Shown here: piece by piece, positions 7,161 to 16,126 of the stretch
Layout of the letters: every line of letters begins with the position of its first letter
How positions within the stretch are numbered: position 1 is the first letter of the stretch
Source: Dehalococcoidia bacterium
Lineage (GTDB): Bacteria; Chloroflexota; Dehalococcoidia; Lucifugimonadales; JAGWBF01
Length of the DNA stretch: 47,329 bases
Assembly (NCBI GenBank): GCA_021295955.1
Contig: JAGWBJ010000004.1
Coordinates: 127,189 to 174,517 of the forward strand
Direction of reading: 5' to 3'
Notes under the pieces: model-generated
Database searches by the model: none
Seen by the model: the letters and a program-made list of their open reading frames with translations, nothing else
Told to the model about the DNA's origin: nothing
Translations under genes and position numbers: made by a program

Positions 7161-8612
7161 CTATCCCAGTCCCTCGGCCCGGTCGATGGCCCTCAACAGG
7201 GCCCCGGCCTTGTCCAGGGTCTCCTGGTACTCGTCCTCGGGGGTGCTGTCGGCGACGATGCCGCCGCCCGCCTGAACGTAGGCCACCCCGTCCTTGATTA
7301 CGCTGGTGCGCAGGGTTATGGCGGTGTCGATGTTGCCCGAGAACCCGAAATATCCCACCGCTCCGCCATAGGGCCCCCGCTTCTGGCCCTCCAGCTCCGC
7401 TATTATCTCCATGGCCCGGATCTTGGGCGCCCCGGACAGAGTCCCCGTGGGGAAGCAGGCCTTCAGGGCGTCGTAAGGGGTGAACTCGGGGTTGAGCTTC
7501 CCGGATACGTGGGACACCAGGTGCATCACCCTGCTGTACCGCTCGACGTCCATGAGGTTGGTCACCTGCACCGTGCCGATGTCGCTGACCCGGCCCACGT
7601 CGTTTCTGGCCAGGTCCACCAGCATGATGTGCTCGGCCCTCTGCTTCTCGCTGGTCCTCAGCTCCTCCTCCAGCGCGGCGTCCTCGGCGGGGGTGGCGCC
7701 CCTGGGCCTGGTGCCCGCGATGGGGTGGGTGACCACCGTCCCGTCCTCCACCCTGCCCAGGGTCTCGATGGAGGCCCCCACTATGTGGAAGTCGTCCAGG
7801 TGGAGGTAGTACATGTAGGGCGAGGGGTTGGTGGCCCTGAGGGCCCGGTACACCTGGAAGGGGTGGGCGTCGGTCCTGCGCTCCAGCCGTTGCGACGGCA
7901 CCACCTGTATCACGTCGCCGGCGTATATGTACTCCTTGGCCCGCTCCACGATGTCGTAGAACTCCTCCCGGGCGAAGTTGGAGGTGACCGGGTTTCCCCG
8001 CGACTTGTCCCCGGGCGCCTGCATGCCGGGGGGCATCTCCAGGGGCGACTCCAGCCGCTCCACCAGCCGGTCGATGCGGGCCGTGGCCTCGCCGTAGGCC
8101 CGCTCCAGGTCCCCGTCCAGGCGGACGTGGCTGACCACCTTGATGTTGTGCTTCAGGTGGTCGAACACCAGGATGGTGTCGTGGAACATCAGCATCGCTT
8201 CGGGCAGGCCCAGGGGGTCCTCCGGCGGCGCGGGGACCCTGGGCTCGAAGTATCGGACGACGTCGTAGGCCAGGTACCCCACCGCTCCGCCGTGAAACCG
8301 GGGCAGGTCGGGTATGGGGATGAGCCGGTACTTGTCCAGCTCTCTCTTGATGGGCACGAGGGGGTCCACGGCGCCGTCGGGCTGGCCTGGACCAGTCTTC
8401 AATACCGAGTAAGGCTCGGTGCCTATGAAGCTGTAGCGGGCCAGCCGCTCGCCGCCCTCCACGCTCTCCAGGAGGAACGAGAACGGAGGCCTCACCACCT
8501 TCAGGTATGCGGTCACCGGGGTCTCCAGGTCCGCGTCGATCTCCCGGTACACGGGGAGGAGGTTCCCCCGGTCCGCCAGCTTGGCCGCCTGGTCCAGCGT
8601 GGGATAGTACAT
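7161..8612 (-). CDS. trpE: Anthranilate synthase component I
   Basis: TrpE makes anthranilate from chorismate with ammonia from TrpG. The 483-residue protein has the N-terminal feedback-site signature LLES within SFLLESVEGGERLARYSFIG and the C-terminal chorismate-binding core (IAGTRPRG, ELRTSEKQRAEHIMLVDLAR, VMHLVSHVSG, TGTLSGAPKIRAMEII, GAVGYFG, YVQAGGGIVADS). The start is ATG 8612 with AGGGGGG 2-8 nt upstream. The same frame continues upstream without a stop, but that stretch is the T-box leader and is not coding. The LLES motif suggests tryptophan feedback inhibition in addition to T-box control. Confidence 0.96.
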   Translation of the reverse strand: MYYPTLDQAAKLADRGNLLPVYREIDADLETPVTAYLKVVRPPFSFLLESVEGGERLARYSFIGTEPYSVLKTGPGQPDGAVDPLVPIKRELDKYRLIPIPDLPRFHGGAVGYLAYDVVRYFEPRVPAPPEDPLGLPEAMLMFHDTILVFDHLKHNIKVVSHVRLDGDLERAYGEATARIDRLVERLESPLEMPPGMQAPGDKSRGNPVTSNFAREEFYDIVERAKEYIYAGDVIQVVPSQRLERRTDAHPFQVYRALRATNPSPYMYYLHLDDFHIVGASIETLGRVEDGTVVTHPIAGTRPRGATPAEDAALEEELRTSEKQRAEHIMLVDLARNDVGRVSDIGTVQVTNLMDVERYSRVMHLVSHVSGKLNPEFTPYDALKACFPTGTLSGAPKIRAMEIIAELEGQKRGPYGGAVGYFGFSGNIDTAITLRTSVIKDGVAYVQAGGGIVADSTPEDEYQETLDKAGALLRAIDRAEGLG

Positions 8613-8632
8613 GGCCCCCCTGAAATGACGAA

Positions 8633-8657
8633 TTCCCCGTCCACAAGGGACGGGGAA
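8633..8657 (-). terminator. T-box-controlled intrinsic terminator
   Basis: A perfect 10-bp stem, TTCCCCGTCC (8657-8648) with GGACGGGGAA (8642-8633) and loop CTTGT, lies directly 3' of the T-box motif. The following tract (TTCGTCATTTC) is only partly U-rich, so termination may be modest. Its 5' arm adjoins the T-box bases and would be sequestered in the antiterminator. Confidence 0.8.
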
Positions 8658-8945
8658 CTCCCGTGGTGCCACCCTTCTTACCCGGCGGCCCGCGTGCGCG
8701 GGACCACCGGAATCACTTGGCCGGGTGGGGCGGGAGTGCAGCCGTCGCCGCACCGCCGGCCTGTAACGGGGCCGAACCGGCTCGGCCTAGGTCCCTCCTC
8801 CAGGGCGGGATGCGCTACTGGGAGGGGGACATCGGCCTGCGGCTCCGGGGTCCATTCCGCTGCGACGCTGGCGCCGGCTCACACCTTATCCGGCTCTCTG
8901 AGCCCCGCTTCGCGGCGTACTACTCCCCTTCGCAGCCGTTTCCGT
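8633..8945 (-). promoter_or_regulatory. T-box riboswitch (tryptophan specifier) of the trp operon
   Basis: The leader between promoter and trpE has the T-box landmarks in order on the minus strand. GAAGGGGAGTAG carries the AGUA motif (8921-8924). A distal Stem I hairpin is GAGAGCCGG...GTGAGCCGG. The specifier strand GAATGGACC has UGG at 8852-8854 followed by the conserved purine. The T-box itself is AGGGTGGCACCACGG (8661-8675). A terminator hairpin follows directly. In this class, uncharged tRNA pairs with the specifier and the T-box bulge and stabilises an antiterminator. UGG is the tryptophan codon, so uncharged tRNA-Trp should switch on trpE and the genes downstream. Stems II and III were not folded by computation. 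Confidence 0.9.
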
Positions 8946-8955
8946 ATCTGATTCG

Positions 8956-8985
8956 AGTATACGCGGGCATCGAAAGCGGAGTCAA
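8956..8985 (-). promoter_or_regulatory. Sigma-70-type promoter of the trp operon
   Basis: A -35 TTGACT (8980-8985) and a -10 TATACT (8956-8961) are separated by 18 bp on the minus strand, each one base from consensus. The predicted start near 8949 falls just before the T-box Stem I, as expected. It lies in the gap after the fumarase gene, so the trp operon need not be read from fumC. Confidence 0.8.
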
Positions 8986-9013
8986 GGCGTGGGACATGTC
9001 CCTGGGACCGGCT

Positions 9014-10432
9014 TCATCCCCCCGCGGGCCCTCCCCCCAGCCCCGGCTCCGTCATCTTCACCGGGTCCAGCAGCTCGTCCAGCCGGTCGTCTCCCAGGTC
9101 GGTCTTCTTGCGGGCGGTCTCCCGGATGGTGCTCCCGGTGGCGGCCGCCTCCTTGGCGATCTCCGCGGCCTTGTCGTAGCCGATGGCGGGCGACAGGGCG
9201 GTGCCCAGCATCAGCCCCTTCTCCACCATTGCGGGGCCGGTGTCGGTGGCCTGAAGGCCCTTCACGCACTGCTCGGTGAAGTTGTCGGCCGAGGTGGTCA
9301 GCAGCGAGATGGACTGGAGCAGGTTATACGCCGCGACGGGCATCATCATGTTAAGCTCGAAGTAGCCGCCCTGGCCCGCCATGGCCACCGTCGCGTCGTT
9401 GCCCACCACCTGGGCCGTCACCTGGATGACCGACTCGGCGATGACCGGGTTGACCTTGCCGGGCATGATGGAGCTCCCCGGCTGGACCTCGGGCAGCACC
9501 AGCTCCCCGATGCCGGCCCGGGGCCCCGCCCCCATCCAGCGGACGTCGTTGGCGATCTTGTTGAGGCTTATGGCCACGGTGCGCAGCACCCCCGAGGCCT
9601 CTACGACGGCGTCCAGGGCGTTCTGGGCCTGGAAGTGGTTTTCAGTCTCCCGGACGTGCACCTGGGCCAGGTCCGAAGCGACCCGGCACACCCGGGAGGC
9701 GAACTCGGGATGGGTGTTTACGCCGGTGCCCACGGCCGTCCCGCCCAGGGCGACCTGGGACAGCTCCAGCTGGGCGTGGCCAAGCCGTTCGACGCCCATC
9801 TCCACCTGCCCGGCGAAGCCCAGGAACGCCTGGCCCAGACGTATTGGCGTCGCGTCCTGGAGGTGGGTGCGGCCGGTCTTGATGATGGGCCAGAACTCCT
9901 CGGACTTGTCCTCCAGAGAGGCCTGGAGCCTCTTCAGGGCCGGCGCCAGCTCCTGGGATATCTGGGTGAGCGCCGACAGGTGTATGGCCGTGGGGATCAC
10001 GTCGTTGGAGGACTGCCCCATGTTTACGTGGTCGTTGGGGTGCACCAGGCGGGACCCCTTCTCCCCGCCCATGATCTCCGTGCCCCGGTTGGCGATCACC
10101 TCGTTGGCGTTGGTGTTGGTGGACGTGCCGGACCCGGTCTGAAAGATGTCCACCACGAAGTGGCCGTCCCACTGGCCGTCGGCCACCTCCCGGGCGGCGG
10201 ACTGGATGGCCTCGGACACCGAGGCGTCCAGCAGGCCCAGGTCAGCGTTGACCCTGGCCGCCGACAGCTTTATCAGGCCCAGCGCCCGGATGAACCCCCG
10301 GGAGAAGCGCAGGTCGCTGATGGGGAAGTTTAGCTGGGCCCTTCGGGTGGAAGCGCCGTAGTACGCGTCGACCGGCACCTCCATCGTGCCCATGGAGTCC
10401 CTCTCGACGCGGACCTTTCCCTCGGTAGACAT
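9014..10432 (-). CDS. fumC: Class II fumarate hydratase
   Basis: This enzyme interconverts fumarate and malate in the TCA cycle as a homotetramer without a metal. The 472-residue protein shows TGSGTSTNTNANEV (99-112), SSNDVIPTAIH (141-151), TGRTHLQDATP with the catalytic His190, and the flexible-loop signature GSSIMPGKVNP (319-329) with the base serine. The start is ATG 10432, with AGGAGG 7 nt upstream; a longer open frame lacks that site. The family includes aspartases, but the Gly in MPGKVNP and GAGPRAGIGEL favour fumarase. Confidence 0.93.
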   Translation of the reverse strand: MSTEGKVRVERDSMGTMEVPVDAYYGASTRRAQLNFPISDLRFSRGFIRALGLIKLSAARVNADLGLLDASVSEAIQSAAREVADGQWDGHFVVDIFQTGSGTSTNTNANEVIANRGTEIMGGEKGSRLVHPNDHVNMGQSSNDVIPTAIHLSALTQISQELAPALKRLQASLEDKSEEFWPIIKTGRTHLQDATPIRLGQAFLGFAGQVEMGVERLGHAQLELSQVALGGTAVGTGVNTHPEFASRVCRVASDLAQVHVRETENHFQAQNALDAVVEASGVLRTVAISLNKIANDVRWMGAGPRAGIGELVLPEVQPGSSIMPGKVNPVIAESVIQVTAQVVGNDATVAMAGQGGYFELNMMMPVAAYNLLQSISLLTTSADNFTEQCVKGLQATDTGPAMVEKGLMLGTALSPAIGYDKAAEIAKEAAATGSTIRETARKKTDLGDDRLDELLDPVKMTEPGLGGGPAGG

Positions 10433-10570
10433 GGGTGAACCTCCTGCCGTGTAGTCAAGATGTGATTCTAAGGGCAAAGAGGCGGGTTGTGTAGCCCCCA
10501 TGGCTTCGCCGAGGGGTCCGGAGCGGGACCGGGGTGGGGGGAACGAGGCGGAGAGTCGGTGGACCGGTCC

Positions 10571-11623
10571 TTACCGGATACCCACCAGCTCTCCACTGAC
10601 GACGAGCCGGCTGTCGTAGACCAACCTGGGGACGCATGCGACCAGGTGGATGTTCGACCCGCCGGGGTCCAGGTGGGCGTACTCGGGCTTCAGATTCTTG
10701 AGGTAGGAGTAGTCCATACGAAGGTCGTCTGCGTGGACGACGAAGGCCTCGGTAATCCGGTAAAGGTAGTCCGTGCCGCCGCTCTCCACCACCGTGTACA
10801 CGGCCTTGCCCTGGCGCAGGATGTCGGGGATCTTGGGCAGGTTGTAGAAGATGTTGCCCTCGCCCGCTATGGGGCTCTCCAGGTGCCCGAACAGCCAGAC
10901 GCTGCCGACCTCTCCCGGGTTGCTGGACTCGGGTATGTGGCCCACTACGTGCTTGGGCGTCTCGTAGGCCCGGCTGTCCCCAAGGTCCAGTATCTGGAGC
11001 GCCTCTATCTGGGTCTCCACGCCGATGGAGGGTATGTGTATACCCGTGGGCGGCGCCAGGGTCCCCGTCGGGGCGAAGGAGGAGCGGTCGACGGGCAGGA
11101 ACCCCTCTATCATCGTGGCCTCCACGTAAGAGAGAGACTCGTATTCCAGGGGGCTCCCCCAGTACGAGGGAGTGACGGCCTCCGCCGGATACAGGGTCCG
11201 GTCGGAGATGGCCAAGGTGGTCACCAGCGGCCCCACGGGCTCTGGCTCCGTCACCAGCGGAGGGGTCGTGTCGACGGGGGCCGGGAGGTCTACCCTCGGC
11301 AGCAGCGGCGCAACGGCCGGCTCGGACCCGGTGGCCGGGACGGAGACCGGGGGCTGGCTCTGCTGGACGGGTGGGCTCGCCGTCTCCGCCGAGGTGGCGG
11401 GGGACTTGGGTTGGACCGGCGCCGGGGGACCGACGGGCTCGGCCGGCGTAATGGCGACGTTCAGCTCGTCCAGGTCGGAGCGGGCCTTCCCGGCGTAGAT
11501 GAAGTAGGCGATTCCCGCCGAAAGTAGCACGGCCCCGGTGACCAGCAGGAAGATCGCCGAGGCCCGGATGAACTTGTGCTGTAGAGTGGACCTGACAAGT
11601 AGGTAGTCGTAACCTGCATCCAT
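10571..11623 (-). CDS. Membrane-anchored sortase family transpeptidase
   Basis: A 350-residue protein with one N-terminal membrane helix (about 21-43), a Pro/Thr/Ala-rich linker (60-135) and a C-terminal sortase domain. The catalytic set is visible: His247 in LFGHLES, Cys330 in HLVACVP and Arg339 in YDSRLVVSG. The usual TLxTC is HLVAC here. Sortases cut a C-terminal sorting signal on an exported protein and join it to a nucleophile. No LPxTG-like substrate with a C-terminal helix was seen in the window. AGGAAGG lies 9 nt before the ATG. A sequence TATAAT overlaps this ATG but has no matching -35. Confidence 0.85.
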   Translation of the reverse strand: MDAGYDYLLVRSTLQHKFIRASAIFLLVTGAVLLSAGIAYFIYAGKARSDLDELNVAITPAEPVGPPAPVQPKSPATSAETASPPVQQSQPPVSVPATGSEPAVAPLLPRVDLPAPVDTTPPLVTEPEPVGPLVTTLAISDRTLYPAEAVTPSYWGSPLEYESLSYVEATMIEGFLPVDRSSFAPTGTLAPPTGIHIPSIGVETQIEALQILDLGDSRAYETPKHVVGHIPESSNPGEVGSVWLFGHLESPIAGEGNIFYNLPKIPDILRQGKAVYTVVESGGTDYLYRITEAFVVHADDLRMDYSYLKNLKPEYAHLDPGGSNIHLVACVPRLVYDSRLVVSGELVGIR

Positions 11624-11701
11624 TATATAGACAGCCTTCCTAAGGAGTGGAACCCGAAACCGGGAAGGGACGCGCCGGCGCGCCGGCCGGACCTTGGACT
11701 T

Positions 11702-11914
11702 CTAGCGCACTCGCGGGGAGTGCATGCTGCCGCTGCTGATGGGCTCGTTCAGGTAGATGTCGCCGTTCCTGATCTTGATGTTGAAGCCGCAGTCAGGGTT
11801 CACGCAGACCCAGGCCTTGTAGTGCACCGCGGCTCCCTGGCTCCCGTAGTCGGAGAGGGGTACCAACTGACCGATTTCGCAGTTGTGACACTTGGGGATT
11901 ACATGTTCTTCCAC
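11702..11914 (-). CDS. Small zinc-ribbon protein
   Basis: A 70-residue protein with two cysteine pairs, CHNC (residues 9-12) and CVNPDC (37-42), as in a zinc ribbon. The rest is strand-like (HYKAWVCV, GFNIKIRNGDIYL). The start is set at GTG 11914, with AGGAGG 8 nt upstream. A GTG at 11959 extends the frame by 15 codons, but those codons contain the -10 box TATACT, so the longer form would start upstream of its own promoter. I do not know its function; a nucleic-acid or protein adaptor role is only a guess. It lies between rpoD and the sortase on the same strand. Confidence 0.7.
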   Translation of the reverse strand: MEEHVIPKCHNCEIGQLVPLSDYGSQGAAVHYKAWVCVNPDCGFNIKIRNGDIYLNEPISSGSMHSPRVR

Positions 11915-11949
11915 AGGGACATCCTCCTCACCAAACCAGGTCGGCCCGG

Positions 11950-11979
11950 AGTATATCACCGCGTGTCAACAAGCACCAA
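11950..11979 (-). promoter_or_regulatory. Promoter of the zinc-ribbon gene
   Basis: TATACT (11950-11955) is preceded by TGA, giving an extended -10 (TGATATACT). TTGGTG (11974-11979) lies 18 bp upstream as a weak -35. The predicted start near 11943 leaves a roughly 30-nt leader with AGGAGG before GTG 11914. Confidence 0.6.
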
Positions 11980-12081
11980 GGTTCGTGGCGAACCGGTTTT
12001 GGGCATTCCGTGACAGCTCGTGACGCCGTCGGCCTCCCCGGCGGTGTGCTCCATCCGAAGGCGGTTATTCCCAACGGCCGG

Positions 12082-13659
<1,578 letters not shown>

Positions 13660-13682
13660 TACCCATCCTTACGCGCTCGTGG

Positions 13683-15572
13683 TCAGGCCGCCGGGCCTGC
13701 CCTCTGCTCCGTTAGTACGTTCTTCAATCGCTCGTTGATCTCCAGTATACGCTCTCCCTGCTCAAGGTGCTCGGTAAGCTCCTCTCCCGATAGGCGGAGA
13801 GCCTCTTCGCGGTTCATCTCCCGCAGGTGCCGCTCCTCCAGCCTGCGTACGCAGAACCTGAGCTCCTCGGCCCGCGCCTTGCGGTCCGTCGGCGGCAGGC
13901 CCTTGGAAAGGATGCGGTCCAGGTGTTCCGCGATCTCGTAGTCCAACTCCTCTCTAAGAACGTCAAGTTTGGAGCACTTCAGGAGAGTTGTAAACACTTC
14001 TCGGTTCTCGACTCGCCGGAAATGCTCCAGCCTGAGTCCCCCCGTGCTTGGGGATTCCCACTCGGCCCCGGGCTCGGAGGCGTCTCCGTTGGTCACCAGC
14101 TCGGGGTGCTGGAGGAGCAGCGCCAGCGCCTGCTCCTCCAGGGGGTCGTGGTCCATGCGGGAGAAGGGCGACGCAGAGGCCTGTTGGGTCTCGTTGCCCC
14201 GGCCCGTTGGCGCCCTCCGCCGGCCTCCGGAGGCCCTCAGACGCCCAAGGCTTGCCTGCAGGGCGTCCTCGCTCACCTCCAGCAGGGAGGCCAGGCGCTG
14301 AAAGTAGTAGTCCTGCTGGAAGGGGTCCCGGGTGCCGTAGATCATCGGCGCCAGGAGCTCCGCCATCTCCCTCTTCCCCTGGGGCGCGGCCAGGTCCAGG
14401 CGTGCCGAGAGGGCCGCGAACAGGTAGTCCATCAGCGGGACCGCGCCCTCGACAAGGGCCTCCCATTCCTGGGGCGCTTCCCGGATGACCTCGTCCGGGT
14501 CCTTGCCCTGGGGCAGGGACGCCACCATGAGGGTCAGGGCCTGCCGGCGGTCGTAGAGGGTCGGTCCTCCACTGCGTGAGACGGCCCTCGCCTGGAAGAC
14601 CTTCCACGACGACTCCATGCTGCGGAGGGTGGCCTCCTGTCCCGCTACATCGGGGTCGAGGGCGAGGACGACCCGGTTGCCGCCCGTTGACTCGCCCCTG
14701 CCCAGCAGCCCGTGTACCAGTCCCACCTGGTGCTCCGTGAGGGCCGTGCCCATGGAGGCGACCACGTTGGCGAAGCCGTGTTGATGGGCCGCGATGGCGT
14801 CCATGTAGCCCTCGACGATGACCAGACCCTGGGCCCGAGCCACCTCCTTGGCCTTGTGGGCCGCGTAGAGTATGCGGGACTTGTCGAATACGGGGGTGCG
14901 CGGCGAGTTGAGGTACTTGGGCCCCCCGTCGCCCAGGGCGCGGCCCCCGAAACCCGACAGGCGCCCCTCCCGGTCCCGGATGGGGAATATGAGCCGTCCC
15001 CTGAAGAGGTCCCGGTATCCTCCGTCCCTGCCCTGGGTCACCAGGCCGGCCAGGGCCAGGTGCTCCTGGGTGTATCCCCTGGATGCCAGGTGGCCCTTGA
15101 GCGACGCGCCGTCGCCGGGGCTCATCCCCAGCTCGAAGGCGTCTATGGTCGGCTGGTCCAGGCCCCGTTTCTCCAGGTATGCCCGCGCCTGGCCCCCCGC
15201 GAGGCGGGAGTCCAGGAGCTCCACGAACATCTCCAGCGCGGCCTCGTTCACCTCGTATATGGTGGCGTCGGCCCTGTCCCGCTCTCGCCGCTCCTGGAGC
15301 TGCACCCCCGCCTGTTGGGCCAGCCTAGCCAGGGCTTCCTTGAAGTCCAGGTTTTCCACCTTCATCACGAAGGAGAACACGTCTCCGCCCGTGGCGCAGG
15401 CGCCGAAGCAGCGCCAGCTCTGGCGCTCGGGGAATACGAAGAAGGACGGGGTCCTCTCAGAGTGGAAGGGGCAGACCGCCTTGTAGCTTCGTCCCGAACG
15501 TTGCAGCCCCACGTAGTGGGATACCACGTCCATGATGTCCAGGCGGCCCTTTATGTCATCGACGGCCGTCAT
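13683..15572 (-). CDS. dnaG: DNA primase
   Basis: DnaG makes RNA primers for replication. The 629-residue protein has the N-terminal CHC2 zinc domain (Cys34 and His37 in CPFHSERTPSF, Cys55 and Cys59 in CFGACATGGD), the Toprim core with VIVEGYMDAIAAHQ and the acidic LALDPD, and a C-terminal helicase-interaction domain. The second Cys pair is C-x3-C rather than the C-x2-C of Escherichia or Bacillus; my recollection is that Chloroflexota primases share this. The start is ATG 15572. It leads the dnaG-rpoD unit. Confidence 0.96.
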   Translation of the reverse strand: MTAVDDIKGRLDIMDVVSHYVGLQRSGRSYKAVCPFHSERTPSFFVFPERQSWRCFGACATGGDVFSFVMKVENLDFKEALARLAQQAGVQLQERRERDRADATIYEVNEAALEMFVELLDSRLAGGQARAYLEKRGLDQPTIDAFELGMSPGDGASLKGHLASRGYTQEHLALAGLVTQGRDGGYRDLFRGRLIFPIRDREGRLSGFGGRALGDGGPKYLNSPRTPVFDKSRILYAAHKAKEVARAQGLVIVEGYMDAIAAHQHGFANVVASMGTALTEHQVGLVHGLLGRGESTGGNRVVLALDPDVAGQEATLRSMESSWKVFQARAVSRSGGPTLYDRRQALTLMVASLPQGKDPDEVIREAPQEWEALVEGAVPLMDYLFAALSARLDLAAPQGKREMAELLAPMIYGTRDPFQQDYYFQRLASLLEVSEDALQASLGRLRASGGRRRAPTGRGNETQQASASPFSRMDHDPLEEQALALLLQHPELVTNGDASEPGAEWESPSTGGLRLEHFRRVENREVFTTLLKCSKLDVLREELDYEIAEHLDRILSKGLPPTDRKARAEELRFCVRRLEERHLREMNREEALRLSGEELTEHLEQGERILEINERLKNVLTEQRAGPAA

Positions 15573-15750
15573 ATGCTCCCCGCGGCCCGATCAACGCATG
15601 CGGTCCTGTGGTTCCAATTGAAAAAGGCCGGATAGCTGGCGGTCCTTCCTGGCGACCCGGTGGTCGTTCCTCAGAGAATACTTGCAGCACCCTCTTGGCG
15701 AACCGACCAACCCGTCGTTACTCTGAAGATAGGCTCGGAGCATTCCCTCC

Positions 15751-15814
15751 GTCACTCCCGCGAAAGCGGGAGTCCAAGGCGCCCAGTGTGGATTCCCGCT
15801 TCCGCGGGAATGAC
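15751..15814. repeat. Inverted pair of REP-like palindromes
   Basis: GTCACTCCCGCGAAAGCGGG (15751-15770, continuing AGTCC) and GGATTCCCGCTTCCGCGGG (from 15790, continuing AATGAC) are each hairpins, and each is close to the reverse complement of the other. Together they form a roughly 64-bp bipartite inverted element of the common ATTCCCGC..GCGGGAATGAC type. Confidence 0.8.
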
Positions 15815-15954
15815 GATGGGTGAGCTTCCTTCCCTTTCATCCTCTTACCTGGCCCTCACAAGGCCCTGGGCAGTGCCGGCGCAGGCCGGAGCTCAGGGGA
15901 TGGGAGCGGCCTAACCGGCCGCCGAGCCCCGCATCCGAAGGAGGCCCCCCACGC

Positions 15955-16044
15955 CTGGATTCCGGCTCGGGCGCCGGAATGACGGTAAGGAGGGCGCCGC
16001 CTTTTCATCCCATACGTGGCCTTCGCAAGGCCGTTGGCAATTCC
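15955..16044. repeat. Composite dispersed repeat, copy 1 (about 90 bp)
   Basis: It begins CTGGATTCCGGCTCGGGCGC, forms a hairpin with CCGGAATGACGG, and ends TGGCCTTCGCAAGGCCGTTG followed by GCAATTCC, a second hairpin. Almost the whole length aligns with 43369-43460 in the same orientation, with about a dozen differences by eye. A degenerate third copy of the tail occurs at about 15835-15870 (CTGGCCCTCACAAGGCCCTG). Confidence 0.75.
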
Positions 16045-16126
16045 TGAAAAAGCGTAAACGTCTCCCGCAGGGGAGGCGTGTTGGATACCGTTATTATACA
16101 CCTTTAGGGCCGCAGTGCGCATCCCG

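Larger units (their letters stand above)
15573..16126. other. Repeat-rich intergenic region upstream of dnaG
   Basis: This 554-bp stretch holds no convincing gene. Its left third (15573-15740) should carry the dnaG promoter; TATTCT on the minus strand near 15680 is a possible but weak -10. The rest is an inverted pair of palindromic repeats (15751-15814), a degenerate repeat (about 15815-15870) and a composite 90-bp repeat (15955-16044). Short open frames across it read like the SRKRESKA-type peptides produced by such repeats and are not genes. Confidence 0.7.

Noticed and set aside
8613..8753. In-frame N-terminal extension of trpE
   Set aside because: The extension covers the T-box motif and terminator, so it is leader RNA. 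The family starts at MYYPTLDQ-like sequences and AGGGGGG precedes ATG 8612.
7509..10333. Two long plus-strand open frames opposite trpE and fumC, one crossing the T-box leader
   Set aside because: Their content is shadow-like (His/Gly/Val-rich), and they oppose genes with complete catalytic motifs.
11622..11627. TATAAT overlapping the sortase ATG, considered as a leaderless promoter
   Set aside because: Transcription would begin inside the coding sequence and the next ATG is out of frame. AGGAAGG is well placed for ordinary initiation, so the box is likely coincidental.
15751..16044. Repeat cluster considered as a CRISPR array
   Set aside because: Units are palindromic, differ in sequence and spacing, lie in inverted orientation, and have no equal-length spacers or cas genes.
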